Shown: one piece after another, positions 31,746-43,400 of the stretch
Layout: each line of letters starts with the position of its first letter
How positions within the stretch are numbered: the first letter of the stretch is position 1
Assembly: GCF_036323735.1 (NCBI RefSeq)
Contig: NC_086025.1
Location: forward strand, 111,550,688-111,614,687
DNA length: 64,000 bases
Reading direction: 5' to 3'
From: Rattus norvegicus
Taxonomy: Eukaryota; Chordata; Mammalia; Rodentia; Muridae
Program-made: the position numbers and the translations under genes
Notes under the pieces: generated by a model
Database searches by the model: none
What the model was told of the DNA's origin: nothing
Seen by the model: the letters and a program-made list of their open reading frames with translations, nothing else

Positions 31746-32969
31746 ACGTTTCCTGTGGGGCAGAAGTAGCTAGGCCAAGATAGGGGTGGGTGGAGATCTG
31801 AGAATAGAGAGAACACTCCAGGCTGGGGAATGTGAAAGGTTGAGATGTGTAAGAAGAGATGACTAACCAGTTAGCAGGAAGCAGAACAACACAGTATGGT
31901 AAATGCTAACACGATGGTGGGAAGTGTCCAGCAGCAGTTGGAGAAGATACTGGAGCAGAAGAAACATCCTGAAGGGAAAGAGTCAACCAATTCTGGGGCA
32001 GGCAACAGCCAGGCTGGTTCCAGTGAGCCTGGTTCCCAAGCCAGTGATGAAGTCACTTGGGCCAGCATAGGGGAACTTGGGATGGGAAGTGGGGGTCAGG
32101 GCCATGTGGGGAGAGCTGGGTAAGCACAGGTACCCACACTAAGGTGACTGTGTATGAGGAAGGAGCAGGTATGTATGCTGGTGCGGGCAGCGGGAAGCTG
32201 AGGCCTCTGGCTGTGTCATGGTGCTGGTTGCCATGTTCTGAGACCTCTCTGCTCCACACTCTCTTTCTCTCTCTTCTCTGCATGCTAATTAATTAATTAG
32301 GGATGCAAATCATTCATTTGATTCCATTCTATTCCCAGCAGAATGGAAATCTCAGGAAGGCAGAGATTCTGTCCACTGTGTTTATGCCATGGAACGCAGC
32401 CAAACACATAGTAGGTACATGAAGAAAAGGAATTCCTTTGCCAGTGTAAAATTCTAAATTGGCCCAGACAATAGTCTGAGGGGCTAGGGACACTGATGGG
32501 ATTAAGTACTCAAATCAAAGCTGGACAAGTGGCTGAGTAATTCGGGACACCATGGCCCACCAGGAAGAGTCAGGGGTATCTTGACACCGAAGGCTGCCTT
32601 TTTCTACTCAGTACTTACTCATGCGATGCTTCACTTTGTATTTGGTGTTTCAGCCTGATGTCCAAGGTTGCCCAGCACATACTAGGTCTGCAGTATGAGT
32701 TTGCTGAATGCACATTTAAAAAAAAGGCATGCCCAGAGTAGCCAGTATGTAGACCCATCCTAGAGGGGCTCAAAAGACCTTTTGATGTCTAGAAGATGCC
32801 CAAAGGCCAGAAGAAAAGGCCACAAGTAATCAATAGAGGGGAGAATTACAAGCAAGGCAACATGATCGGCCACAGCAAAAGACAAATCAGTAGGAGAGGG
32901 AGGGGCCCTTGGTTACAGGTACCCATTGGCTTTATTGTTTTGAACCAGGAGGAAGCTGGAAGGTGGGAA
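31745..32969. other. Intergenic sequence with weak MIR traces
   Basis: MIR 3'-end-like words at 32395-32430 (CACATAGTAGGTACATGAAG) and 32675-32715. Nothing else recognised. Confidence 0.45.
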
Positions 32970-33100
32970 AGAAGAGGTGTGGAGTCAGCTGCATCTGGCC
33001 TGGATTCCAGTTCTGCTGTCTATTTGCTGTGTGGTCCCATGCAGGGATTTGACTTCTCTGGGCTCAGCCTCATCTGTAAGTGTGGAAATGGTGCTGGCTC
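32970..33100 (+). repeat. MIR SINE
   Basis: GGATTCCAGTTCTGCTGTC, TTTGCTGTGTGGTCCCATGC and CTTCTCTGGGCTCAGCCTC follow MIR order. Confidence 0.75.
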
Positions 33101-33929
33101 TGATCCCCTATACTTGCCGTTTCCTTCCAAGCGTATTGTTCAGGTCTTGGCATTGGCTTCTCTCACCTCCAGGAAGGTGTAATCTTGCACTTACATAAGT
33201 GGCCACTGATACCAAGGCCTGTTTTGTCTCCACTGTGCTGACTTTTGCAGACTGACACACTCTCACTAATGATCTGAAATATCTCCTGTCTGACTTGCTT
33301 CTCTGGATGTCAAATCCTGTCTCTGGTCCCTTGTGGAAGCCTTGGCACCTAGACGTTGCCAGAGCAAGGAGTTGCTGGGTGACCACTTTCAGGATGCCTG
33401 AAGTGTGTTGTGGTCACTGGGACTGAGCAGGGGGTCCAAGGCACTCAGAAGTCAAGAGATCCAGGGCTGGACTATGGCCGCTGGGGGTGTGGTGGGGTGC
33501 CATTCATGGGGCTTCTGAGACAGGCCAGGCCAGGCAGTTATGTCAGGGCTGGGAGAAGGAGATGCTTAGAGACAAGAAATCCTCCCTAGCAAGCCTTGGG
33601 GGGCTGGGGCAATGGGTCACCCAGCTTATAAACTGAGGATGCGATTTGTTCTGAGCTTGAGGACAGCAGGAAGCTGAGCTCTGCTATGGGGGTGTCCATG
33701 ACAAGAATCCCCGAGGGAGGTTGCTTCTCTCCCGGGGACTGCCACCCCAAGCCAGAGCCATGAATCATAGCCTGAGTGCGGGTGTGGGATTCCCCAGGAG
33801 CTGAGCCACCCATGAACATTATGAAAGAAAATTAATTACATAGTTACAGAGGAGAGAATTTCAGATCAAAAGGGCACATGGTGGGGCAGGGGATGGCAGG
33901 GAGGTCAAAGAGCAACCAGAGCTGGAGCA
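33101..33929. other. Intergenic sequence, nothing recognised
   Basis: No gene, RNA or convincing repeat. Confidence 0.4.
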
Positions 33930-34288
33930 CAAGGGAGGAGGGGGAGGAGGAGGAGAAGGAGGAGGAAGAGGAGAAGGAAGAGGAGAAGGAGGAGGAGGAA
34001 GAGAAAGAGGAAGAGGAGGAGGAAGGGGGAGGGGGAAGAAGAGGAAGAGGAGGAGGAGGAAAAGGAGGAGGAAGTGGAGGAGGAAGAGGAGGAGGAGGAG
34101 GAAGGGGGAGGGGGAAGAAGAGGAAGAGGAGGAGGAGGAAAAGGAGGAGGAAGAGGAGGAGGAAGAAGAGGAGGAGGAAGGGGGAGGGGGAAGAAGAGGA
34201 GGAGGAGGAAGAGGAGGAGGGAGAGGAGGAGGAATAAGAGGAGGAGGAGGAGGAGTAGGAGGAAGAGGAGTAAGAGGAGGAGGAGGCC
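33930..34288. repeat. ~360-bp polypurine (GGA/GAA) tract
   Basis: Almost uninterrupted purines on the plus strand. An internal unit running from GGAAGGGGGAGGGGG through AAAAGGAGGAGGAAG appears at about 34020 and again about 80 bp later, so the tract has grown by larger duplications as well as triplet slippage. The Glu-, Ser-, Pro- and Leu-rich frames are artefacts. Confidence 0.95.
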
Positions 34289-34324
34289 ACTGTGGCCAGG
34301 GAAGACGAGACACAGAAGTATTGA

Positions 34325-34420
34325 CAACTTGTTGTGTAAAGGCAGTTGCTGCCATGCCTGACTACGTGAGTTTGATTCCCAGGACCCACGCAGTAGAAGG
34401 AGAGGTCTGGGTCCTGTGAG
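34325..34420 (+). mobile_element. B2/B3-family SINE fragment
   Basis: GTAAAGGCAGTTGCTGCCATGCC, GAGTTTGATTCCCAGGACCC is the tRNA-derived head. Confidence 0.65.
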
Positions 34421-37024
34421 ATCACAGATGAAGTCTCTGGGTGAGCAGATTGGGGGTGGACAGGAATGGTCCTGAGTGGTCTACTGACCAGCCCCCCACC
34501 TCATGGGTCCTCTTCTTCCTCTGCCCTTTCTTCTGGGTATCTCCAGATGCCATGTTCCATACCAACCTCAGGCCTTTGAGCAGTACCATCCGCCAGGGAA
34601 GTTCATCTGCAGGAGCTAGCTTATTCCCTAGTGCCTACAGGTATCCGTTCAGAAAGCAACCACCCAGTAAAGGCTACCCAACTGCCTCATGCCCGCTCTA
34701 CTTCAGCACCTCACAGCCCCCCCCCCACTTCCCTTAAGTGTTTATTTTCTTAGCTATGATGTTAGGTCCTGGGCTGGACTGTGTGACTGTTAGGTCTGCC
34801 TCTTGTAAAGTGTCTGGCACACAGCAGGTGCTCAATAAAGACACACGGACCCAGAGGTAAAGGCCTGGGTCTGTAGGAAGGGAAGTGGAGGCTTGAGCAT
34901 CATAGGAGAGGAAAATGACAATGGTGTGTGGGGAGACCCACCAGGACAGGGGCTGGGGTAGAAGGTCTGCCCAAAGATGGTGTCTCAGTTAGGATCAGGG
35001 AGGCTGGGAAGCTATTTGGCAGGGTGGGGTTTATCTAGTGGCAAGAAAGTAAGAGCGTAAGAGGTGACCTTGCAAATGAATTTCAGATCATGCAGGTGGT
35101 TACTGCTGAGGTGGCAGGGATGGGTGTCACATGGACTGGGGGGTGGCCCCTGCAGATCAGACCGAAATCTCAATGCCTCCTATCCATGAGACCCCAGAGT
35201 GGAAAGTCGTTCCCACCCTGTCTGAAAAGTAGAGCAGCACCGCCTGCCTGGAGGTACTTGTTCTGATAATTAAATAAAATAACGTGAAAACGCACTTGCC
35301 ATCTTCCCATGGTAAGCCCTGGATAAATATCAGCTGCGTGTTAAGCTCCCATCGGTAGCACGCGCTCTGAATAAAACACGAAAGTGGGAAAGATGTGGTC
35401 CCCACTCAGGAGTCACAAAGCCCAGCGCCACTCAGCATGATGTGGGAGACAGGATGTAAGCAAGGGAAGGGAGGAGGAGGGAGGCCTGGCCCTCCGTTCC
35501 CTCAGAGGGTGAGGAGCTCCAGTCATGGTTTCAGAGAGAGTCTTTGAGGAACTAGTAACCGCAAGCCAAATGACGCGGCAGGAAATCTGAGGGGCCCTGG
35601 AAAGAGTCTTTAAGCAGAGGGCCTCGAGGTGAAATCATATGGGACAGAAAACTGAAGTCGGTGGAGCGCGTCAGGACATGAGGCAGTGGGTGTCTGCCTC
35701 CTGGACAGACCTTCCCAGAGGCGGATGCTAAGCAATCGACCACACAGCCAGCAGCTGCGATCCTGGAGAGTGGGTGGATCATTCCCTCACAGTGCCGGGA
35801 GGGACCGGGGCTAGGGGGAGGGGGGAGATAGGCAAGAGAGGCCATAGAAGCAGCCTGGTGTCGACTGCGTGCCAAGCTCAAGGAAGAACAAGACTAAGTG
35901 TTGAGGTCCTTGGGGCAAGATGGGTGACAGGGCACAGTGAGGAAGGCTTCCTGGAGAAGGTGTCCTTTACTTCCCTCTGAACAGAAAATACGAAGCCTGG
36001 TCTTGCCTCTTGGAAACCGGAAGTTGACTTTCCCCACTCTGCGGGCTTAAAGGAGCAGATCACATGCGGGCTGATGGGCCAAAGAGGGGTTCGAGCCAGT
36101 TAGAGGTCATCCTCTGGGCCTTGGGCACCAGGGAAGGAGGTACTTACTGATACCCTGAGTTGTAGACTCAAAGGCCCAAGAGAGCGGTAAGCTTGTTTTT
36201 CTATCCAGATGTCCCTAAGGATCATTCCCTCGAAGAAATCCTGGCCTCCTCTTGCTCCTCAGTCATCTGAGGCTAGGACTAGGGGCTCTGGGATAGTCTG
36301 TCTTCACAGTCAGCCAGATTTAGAATCAGCGAGGAGGTCAAGGCACACGGGCGAGCACGTCTGTGAAAGTCTCCCAAAGAGAACCAACCGAGTGGGAGGG
36401 ACCCACTATGAACGGTGGGCATCATCATCCCACGAGCTGACAGTCTGGACAGAGTAAGAGAGAGCAGAGCGCTGACCTCCCTCTTCCCCTCTTTCCTGGT
36501 TCGGGTCATGTGAACAGCGGCCACCTCACCTCTGATGGGATGGCCTCAGTGGAGAGGTTCCTCTGTCACACCCTCCCTCCTGGTGGATTGAAACCGTGCG
36601 CAAACCAACCCTTCTCTCCTTCGGCTGTTTCACCAGGTAATTTGGACCCCGTGGTGAGAGAGTAGTGATTGCAGATGGGGCATTCACGGCCTCTCCCCAC
36701 TGTTCTCGAGCTCATTCTGAGGACTAATGCCACGCATGCGGCTGACTCAGCTTTTCAGACACGTGACCAAGGTTTTGGAGTACCTACGAGGCTCGATCTA
36801 GCGTCTTCCCTGGTATCTACTGGGTTCAATAAGAAATAAATGGAGGTGGGTGGGTGGACAGGGAGTCAGATTGCTGCTTTCTCCAAACAGCGCCCCCTGC
36901 TGTGACATCAGCCCTCAGACCTGGGAGGTTTGGGACAAGCTAGGCTAGCTCTACCACTTTCCCTGCTCACTCTACCCAGCCCAGGCTCCTAGAGGCTGAG
37001 TCCTTGTTTCTGGTACCAAAATAT
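34421..37024. other. Intergenic sequence, mostly unrecognised
   Basis: A MIR 3' end at 34800-34850 (GTGTCTGGCACACAGCAGGTGCTCAATAAAG). The remainder, including a CpG-bearing stretch at 35550-36800, shows no gene. Confidence 0.45.
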
Positions 37025-37113
37025 GATTTTCCTTTAAAAAAAAAACAAAAAACAAAACAGGATCTCATATAACCTAGGCTGGCCTCAGAGTTGTTATGCA
37101 GACCATAGATAAT

Positions 37114-37172
<59 letters not shown>

Positions 37173-37470
37173 CTCTCTCTCTGAATAACTTTAATTTTAT
37201 TTTATGTGCTTTGCCTGTGTGTATGTCTGTGGACCACATGTGTGTAAAGTCCAAAAGAGGGCTTGTATTTCTTGGAACCCGAGTTACAGACAGTTGTGAG
37301 CTGTCACGTGGGTGCTGGCCCATACCCGGGTTCTCCAGAAGAGCAGCCAGTGCTCTTAACCACTGAGCTGCCTTCTCCAGCTCCTGAACCTCGAATTTCC
37401 AATCCTCCTGCCTTCATCTCCCAAGGGCTGGGATTCCAGGCATGTACCACCACACCTGGTTTTCAGAGTT
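37025..37470 (-). mobile_element. Old B1 (reverse) split by a B3-type SINE and (CT)n
   Basis: 37040-37106 is the left part of a reversed B1 (GGATCTCATATAACCTAGGC) and 37383-37470 is its continuation (CCTGCCTTCATCTCCCAAGG, GGCATGTACCACCACACCTG). Between them are (CT)n at 37114-37183 and a reversed B3 at 37190-37382 (CAGCCAGTGCTCTTAACCAC). Confidence 0.8.
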
Positions 37471-38897
37471 GCTGGTGGATAAAAACCCAGAGCTTCGAGC
37501 ACACCAGGCAAGCACTCTGCCTGAAATGCTCCCTCTTTCTCAGGATTGGAACAGAACAAAGCTCCACTGATACATCATTGATTTGAAAAGGGTGGGGGCA
37601 AAGGAGAAGTGGAGAGCTCACAGCAAAGTCTTAGCAGCTTACTTGCTGTGATGGGCTGGGCTCCAGGAAACCTTCACTTCATGCTAATACCTTCACCCAC
37701 AAACCCTTGGCGGAAGTTCTGTCATATTGGTCACTTTATACATGCACAGCTCAAAGCACAGAGAGATTAAACAGGGTGCCCAAGGTCACACAGCTAGGAT
37801 GTAACAGACTTGAGATTCTTGCTCTGAGCTTCTCCCGCTGTAGGACTCCATATTCAGGAATCATTGATTGTGTCCTGGGTATGCTCTTCTCTCCCGCTCT
37901 AGAAGCCTCGGTAGCAATTGGGGCTTGAGGGTGGTAACCAGGCCAAACCTAATATCCCGCAAATGTTATAACTGTAGTCTGCACACTGCACTCTGCCTGT
38001 CTTAAAGTGTTGGCCAGTACACAATCGGAGCTCCAAAGTGTGGAGAGCCTGTGTGAGCTCTTCCTCTTCTGCCCTGTGCAGAGTGGAGTGATGAGGAGTG
38101 TGAACTGAACAGGTTCCTTCCTCCTGAGCTTGGCTCTTGTGCTTAGCCCAGGCTTGCTCTGCTCTAAGAGGCTTCTGTGAACCCTGGGAGGCCATCGTGA
38201 GGTGGTGGTGGACAGAGGGTTTGAGCCCCAAAGGCTTGCAGGAAGGTGCTTCTCATTCTCAGAGCCTCATTTTCTTCACTGGGGCAACTGTTGGGTTCAG
38301 TAAGGGTTACTTATAGTAGGCCCCAGGACTGCGAGACTGAGAGGGTCCTCCAGGGAGGACAGCAGTGTTTCTCTACACAGCACTCGAGATGTAGCTGTGG
38401 ACTCTGACCCATGCTATTACCCCCAGCCTACGCTTCTTAGCAGCCAGCTCTCAACAGAGGTCAGGCACACCCCTCTTCCTCTCTGACAGGCTTGCTGGAT
38501 TTCTGCATCCTCTACATCCCTCTTAGTCCTTACTTGTGACATACAGGCCTACTACTGTTAGATAGCCACCAACTGGCTCGAGCCTGCAGGTGTGCCCCCT
38601 TTTAGTCTGTGCTGTTCTTGCTTCTGCACTCACCTCCTCTCTTCATACACATCTCTCATGTCTCATTCATGTCCTTGTTGACAGCTTTGTTTTTCTACAC
38701 ATGCACATTCCCAAAACACATACAAGAGTCACAGCCATGGAGTCAACCTCACAGACCCATACATGTCCGCAGGGATCACAGGACACACTGGCACTTCATC
38801 TCTCTTTCCCCATTCAAACAACCACACTAGTAGGACTCTCTCTAGGGCTGTAGCATCCTTGGGACCAGTCTTTTTGTTTGTTTGCTTGTTTGTTTAA
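37471..38897. other. Intergenic sequence with one MIR trace
   Basis: 37740-37835 has reversed-MIR GCCCAAGGTCACACAGCTAGG. No gene recognised. Confidence 0.5.
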
Positions 38898-39163
38898 TGG
38901 TTTTTTGAGACAGGGTTTCTTTGTGTAGCTCTGGCTGTCCTGGTTCTCATTCTGTAGAACAGGCTGGCCTTGAACTCAGGGATCCTCTGCCTCTGCCTCT
39001 GCCTCTGCCTCTGCCTCTGCCTCTGCCTCTGCCTCTGCCTCTGCCTCTGCCTCTGCCTCTGCCTCTGCCTCTGCCTCTGCCTCTGCCTCTGCCTCTGCCT
39101 CTGCCTCTGCCTCTGCCTCTGCAGTGCTGGGATTAAAGGATACAACACCACAGCCTGGCTCGG
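38898..39163 (-). mobile_element. B1 SINE (reverse) with internal hexanucleotide expansion
   Basis: GAGACAGGGTTTCTTTGTG to CCTTGAACTCAGGGATC precedes, and GTGCTGGGATTAAAGGATAC follows, a perfect run of 23 CTCTGC units at 38985-39122. The B1 body normally carries only one or two of these units at this position. Confidence 0.96.
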
Positions 39164-39844
39164 GTCCAGTCTTAAGATGGCAGAAGATCATTTCTCACAG
39201 TGATGAGTGAGTGCCCTGATTTCTCCGAGGAATCTTTCCTCACCCATAGACACTCACTTTATTTCCGGTTTTTTATCCTCTGCTCTAAACAGTGCTACAG
39301 CAACATTCATGTGCTCTCACTCTCCAACCAGGGCTTTTATCTCCACCAAACACAATTCCAGTCTCTGGTTCCTCTATGGAAGGGCACATGTATTTTTTAT
39401 GCTAGACAATGTTGCTAGGTGGCTCCACGGAAAACCTTGTAACACTTCACACTCTCCTCAGCAACCTGAGAGCCAGCTCTTCCCTTTCGGTCACTCCAGC
39501 GGGCCACGCTAGCACTGCTTAGCATTTTTCCACGGGTGATGGAGGCAACATGAAACTTCACGGTCCCTATAATTTCAACTTCTTGTAAACTTTGTTCATC
39601 TTTAATATGTGAGTTGACCACTTAGTCGTGTGCCATGCCTGGCCTAGAATCATCTCTGCCCAACTCCAATCCTCCTTGATCATTAGGAGTAGGCAGCTAC
39701 TCTTTGCATGCACGGGCACTAGCTTTTTGTGTCGCAACTGTGTTGCAAACAGTTTTATACCCGAATTGCTACTTTTCGTATTGACTTTATAAACGTTCTC
39801 TGTTGTCATAAAAGTAATGCTTGTGTAATGAAATGTCCTTTTAA
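39164..39844. other. Intergenic sequence, nothing recognised
   Basis: AT-moderate, no recognised repeat. Confidence 0.4.
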
Positions 39845-40205
39845 AATTTATTTTTTCAATAAGAAGTTTATTGTAAGGTGGTGATTGGGGGTGATATATG
39901 CATGTGTGTGCATCCGTGGGGGCCAGAAGAGGGAGTAGGGAGGCCTGCCCCCACCCCCCCCCCATCTTACTGACTTGAGGCAGGGTTTCCTTCCAGCCAG
40001 AAGCTGGAACATTTTGGAGGCTGTTCTAGGGACCCTCCTGTCTCTGCCTCTTGCCTCTCGCCTCCGCCTCCGCCTCCGCCTCCGAGATTAGGAATATGTG
40101 AGACCACACCTGTCTTTCCATGGGTGCTGGGTAATTCAGCTCAGGCCCTCAAGCCTGTGTGGTAAGCATTCTGATTCCCTGAGTCAGCTTCCCAACTCTG
40201 TGTCT
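39845..40205 (-). mobile_element. B4-like SINE (reverse), diverged, with (CCTCCG)n
   Basis: GGGGGCCAGAAGAGGG, GAGGCAGGGTTTCC, a short run of CGCCTC units at about 40058-40083, then GCTCAGGCCCTCAAGCC and AAGCATTCTGATTCCC. Confidence 0.6.
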
Positions 40206-40703
40206 TTCTTTTGAAACATTACTTTTTTGATACCCGAGACTTTTTTTTTTTGCCAGCTCCAACATTTTCTTTCATGATATCTATTGCTTTAAAAAATGTT
40301 TTTGGCTGTTAGCTCTCCAGTCCTCCCGGGGTTTACGTGTATAATGTAACATGAGATTTTAACCTGCTTCCAAAAGATAGCGGCTTGCACAGGCATCATT
40401 AATAAACAATGTCTCCTTTTCCCATTGGATTGAAAAAGCAGCTCTGTTGTGTGTCTGAGGCTCCTGAAGGCACGGCTCTAATTCTGTGCTGTCTTCGTCC
40501 TGCTCCGTGGACCACTTCCTCATCAACACCCTTCAGGCTGTATTTTTATTTTCCATGTGGTCTAGCTGTCCCTCATTCTTCCTTCCTTGACACCAACCTA
40601 GACTGGTTGTATTAAGTTGGGTCTGACTTCTCATGGTATCCTGGTATCTAAACAGACTGAGCTTTCTGTCAGGGAGCAAATATGTCTGGATGTCCTTGCT
40701 GCC
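40206..40703. other. AT-rich intergenic sequence, nothing recognised
   Basis: Contains T runs and no clear repeat. Confidence 0.4.
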
Positions 40704-40786
40704 CTCTCCTCTCCTCTCCTCTCCACTCCTCTCCTCTCCTCTCCTCTCCTCTCCTCTCCTCTCCTCTCCTCTCCTCTCCTCTCCTC
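40704..40786. repeat. (CTCCT)n pentanucleotide repeat
   Basis: About sixteen CTCCT units with a single CCACT interruption near 40723. Confidence 0.96.
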
Positions 40787-40858
40787 AGAACCACTCATTC
40801 TCCACCCTGAGAGCTGTAGCTATTAAACCAGTGCTGTCTTCCATTCCAGTGTACCATC

Positions 40859-40859
<1 letters not shown>

Positions 40860-40895
<36 letters not shown>

Positions 40896-40917
40896 GCACG
40901 CACACACACACGTGCGC

Positions 40918-40953
<36 letters not shown>
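40860..40953. repeat. (CA)n(CACG)n(GA)n compound microsatellite
   Basis: CA alternation, CGCACGCACG and GTGCGCGC segments, then GA alternation. Confidence 0.95.
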
Positions 40954-40958
<5 letters not shown>

Positions 40959-40994
40959 AGTGTAACCAGGCAAGCAGGGGCAGACCCTCTAGCA

Positions 40995-41200
40995 CGGTGG
41001 TTCTCAACTTGCATGATGCTGTGACCCTTTAATGCAGTTCCTCAGGTTGCGATGGTGACCCCCAAGAATATAATTATTTTGTTGCTACCTCATAACTGCA
41101 ATTTTGCTACTGTTATGAATCCTAATGTAAATGTATGAGATGCTGGCTATCTTATGTGTGAGCCCCCAAGGGGTCTTAACTCACAAGTTGAGAACCGCTG
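40995..41200 (+). mobile_element. URR1-type hAT DNA transposon (non-autonomous)
   Basis: Begins CGGTGGTTCTCAAC and ends GTTGAGAACCGCTG, terminal inverted repeats typical of Charlie-like hAT elements. The body includes GTGACCCTTTAATGCAGTTCC, GTTGCTACCTCATAACTGC and TTTGCTACTGTTATGAATCC, matching the rodent URR1 repeat. The flanking 8-mers (CTCTAGCA and TATTAAAC) do not form a clear target-site duplication. Confidence 0.88.
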
Positions 41201-41486
41201 TATTAAACAGTAACTCAAAGTAGCCAGTGTGTAGATGGTCAGAGATCAAAACGGCCCACAAAACAGAGATGAGTTTGGGGTGATGAGAGCTGGAAGCTTG
41301 TCACACTGGAGCTTCGACACCCTGCCCCCACCTGGACACCCCCTCGGCTAACCCTTCTCTGAGGTGTTAAGATACAGAGATGGCTAAGGCAGACATAAGT
41401 CAGTTTCAGGTTTCAACAATGGTAGGATGTATTATTATTTTTTTGATGTGAAAACAATATTGTGCCTATGTTTTTAAAAGGGACCC

Positions 41487-41600
41487 AGCTGGGCATAATT
41501 GGACTCACCTGTGATCCCAGTACTCAGGAAGTTGAGGCAGGAGGATCTCACATTCCAGGCTAGCTGGGCTAAATAATGAGATTCGCCCTCCCTCACAAAT
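41487..41600 (+). mobile_element. B1-like SINE (forward), old
   Basis: CCAGCTGGGCATAATTGG, GTGATCCCAGTACTCAGG and GGCAGGAGGATC. Confidence 0.8.
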
Positions 41601-41827
41601 AAAGCACACTAAACCAACACCCTCCCTCCCTTTATTTTAGGGGAACTTGCCGATTGTCTAACGATATGACGACATTTGAAATCTCCTTCTAAATAACCTA
41701 GGTGGGGGCACCGGGGAAGGGAGGATGAGGTGAGATAGGCCACGGCTTGACTGTTCTGGGAGCTTGGTGGTGAGTTAGCAGTGAACTGTAATATTTTCCC
41801 TAATGTATACCTGAGATAGCCTGTACT

Positions 41828-42050
41828 AAAAAGCTTAGGGCTGGGATGTCGCTCAGTTGATCGAGGACTTTCCTACTGTGCCCAAGTTCCCAGGTTCAAT
41901 GCCCAGCACTGTGAACACGATGTGTGGTCTTCTTAGCCTCTGGGAGGCGGAGGCAGGAGGCTCAGAAAGAAGGTCAAAGTCGTCCTGGGCTACGGAGGGA
42001 GTTTGAAGCCAACTTGGGCTACACGACACCCTGTCTTAAAAACAAAGAGA
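41828..42050 (+). mobile_element. RSINE1/B4-type ID-B1 fusion SINE
   Basis: An ID-like head (GGGCTGGGATGTCGCTCAG, CAGGTTCAATGCCCAGCAC) continues into a B1-like right part (CTGGGAGGCGGAGGCAGGAG, GGGCTACACGACACCCTGTC). Confidence 0.85.
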
Positions 42051-42069
42051 GTTTTAAATATGCACACAG

Positions 42070-42211
42070 AGGCCAGCAAGATGGCTTCACTGGTGGAAAA
42101 ATGCTCAATGCTAAGCTAGTTCAATCCCTGGAACCCACATGGCAGAGGGAAAGAGCTGACTTCTACAAACTGTCTTCTGACCTTCACAAATAGACTGTGG
42201 ACTGTGCATAT

Positions 42212-42263
<52 letters not shown>
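42070..42263 (+). mobile_element. B3-type SINE with (CA)n tail
   Basis: GGCCAGCAAGATGGCTTCAC, TCAATCCCTGGAACCCACATGG and TTCTGACCTTCACAAATAG, then CA repeat from 42212. Confidence 0.85.
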
Positions 42264-42269
<6 letters not shown>

Positions 42270-43079
42270 CACAGAGGACAGCCATATTCTAGGCTTTGTT
42301 GGATCTGCCTTGACTCCAGTCATTTATCAGATGCTCAAAATGGACCCCTGAGGGGGGTAATTTCATGGATGAGAAGAGCTAGGCCCATGGGGTCTGGTTC
42401 CTGCTCCAGGCCGAGGTGGATGAGTGGCATAGCTCACTCACCGGTACCTCATCCCCCCACCCCCAAGCCTATGAGGGCAGCACTGGCTGTAGTAGATTGT
42501 TTCTGACAGTACCGTGTGGTCAGGGCTGGGAGAAGGATGCTGGGTGTGAGCAGGCTCCCAGAAGTCCATGCGCTGGAAACAGTGTGCATGACGGGGACCA
42601 GAGGAAGGTGCTGGGAGGTGCGGGGCTAAATGTTTCTCTCACAGGAGTTGGGAAGGTCTCTTGAGATTTCGGCCTTTCTGGGCCTTTCTGATGCCTGTCA
42701 TTGGGATAGTAGACTTCCCAGCCACTCGAACCAAAACAAAAGCTCTTTTCTTGTAAATGATCTCATCTCCAGTGTTCTGTCACAGCAACAGACAAGTGGC
42801 CTGAGACACAGGAAGAAGTAGATGGGAGGGGAGGTGGCCAGAGAAAGCCCCCCTGTGTTGAGACCGAAGGGAAGATGAGGAGGCTGTCAGGACGACTTGG
42901 GACGATGTTCAGGTGTGTGTGTGTGTGTGTGTTTGTGTGTGTGTACCCCGGGGACAGACTGAGAAACAGGAAGCAGTTGGTAGACAGAGCTGGGATGAGT
43001 GGCGAGGAGCCATGCACACAGCCCGCTGTGCTGAGAACCGAGGGAAGATGTTACAGGTTAGGAATGTGAACTAAGACAT
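42264..43079. other. Intergenic sequence with (GT)n at 42914-42944
   Basis: Otherwise no recognised feature. Confidence 0.45.
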
Positions 43080-43400
43080 GTGAAGGAGACCCTGACGATT
43101 TATCGGATTTATAAACTCACGGTTGTTTAAATACATCCCTCTTCATTTTGCCACGCGAAATTCATCTACAACAGAGGAGTAATTTAATTCTGATGCTAAA
43201 TTAACTGTTCTTTGCCTCTCCACAAGGCCACATGCTTTTGGGTTTTCTTCCTTTTCTTTCTTTCTTTTTTTTTTGCATAACTTAATTCAATTTTTCGGCT
43301 TTTGCCACAATTTCTTCAGCTCCTACGCACTTTTGAGGGCGGTTATAGTGTTATTATCTTATTATTAGTCACTAACTGGAGATAATCCACTTTTCCAATT
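43080..43400. promoter_or_regulatory. Candidate noncoding regulatory block upstream of Cacng2
   Basis: An AT-rich unique stretch with GATTTATCGGATTTATAAAC, GTAATTTAATTCTGATGC, TTGCATAACTTAATTC and TTATCTTATTATTAG words and several retained CpGs, flanked on both sides by more GC-rich, decayed DNA. One 9-bp T run interrupts it. It lies about 16 kb upstream of the start codon. Function is inference. Confidence 0.3.

Noticed and set aside
33844..34425. Long Ser/Pro/Leu- and Glu/Arg-rich frames on both strands (up to 193 codons)
   Set aside because: All are generated by the polypurine/polypyrimidine tract.
38894..39203. Poly(Leu-Pro), poly(Cys-Leu) and poly(Ala-Glu) frames
   Set aside because: Translations of the CTCTGC hexamer expansion inside a B1.
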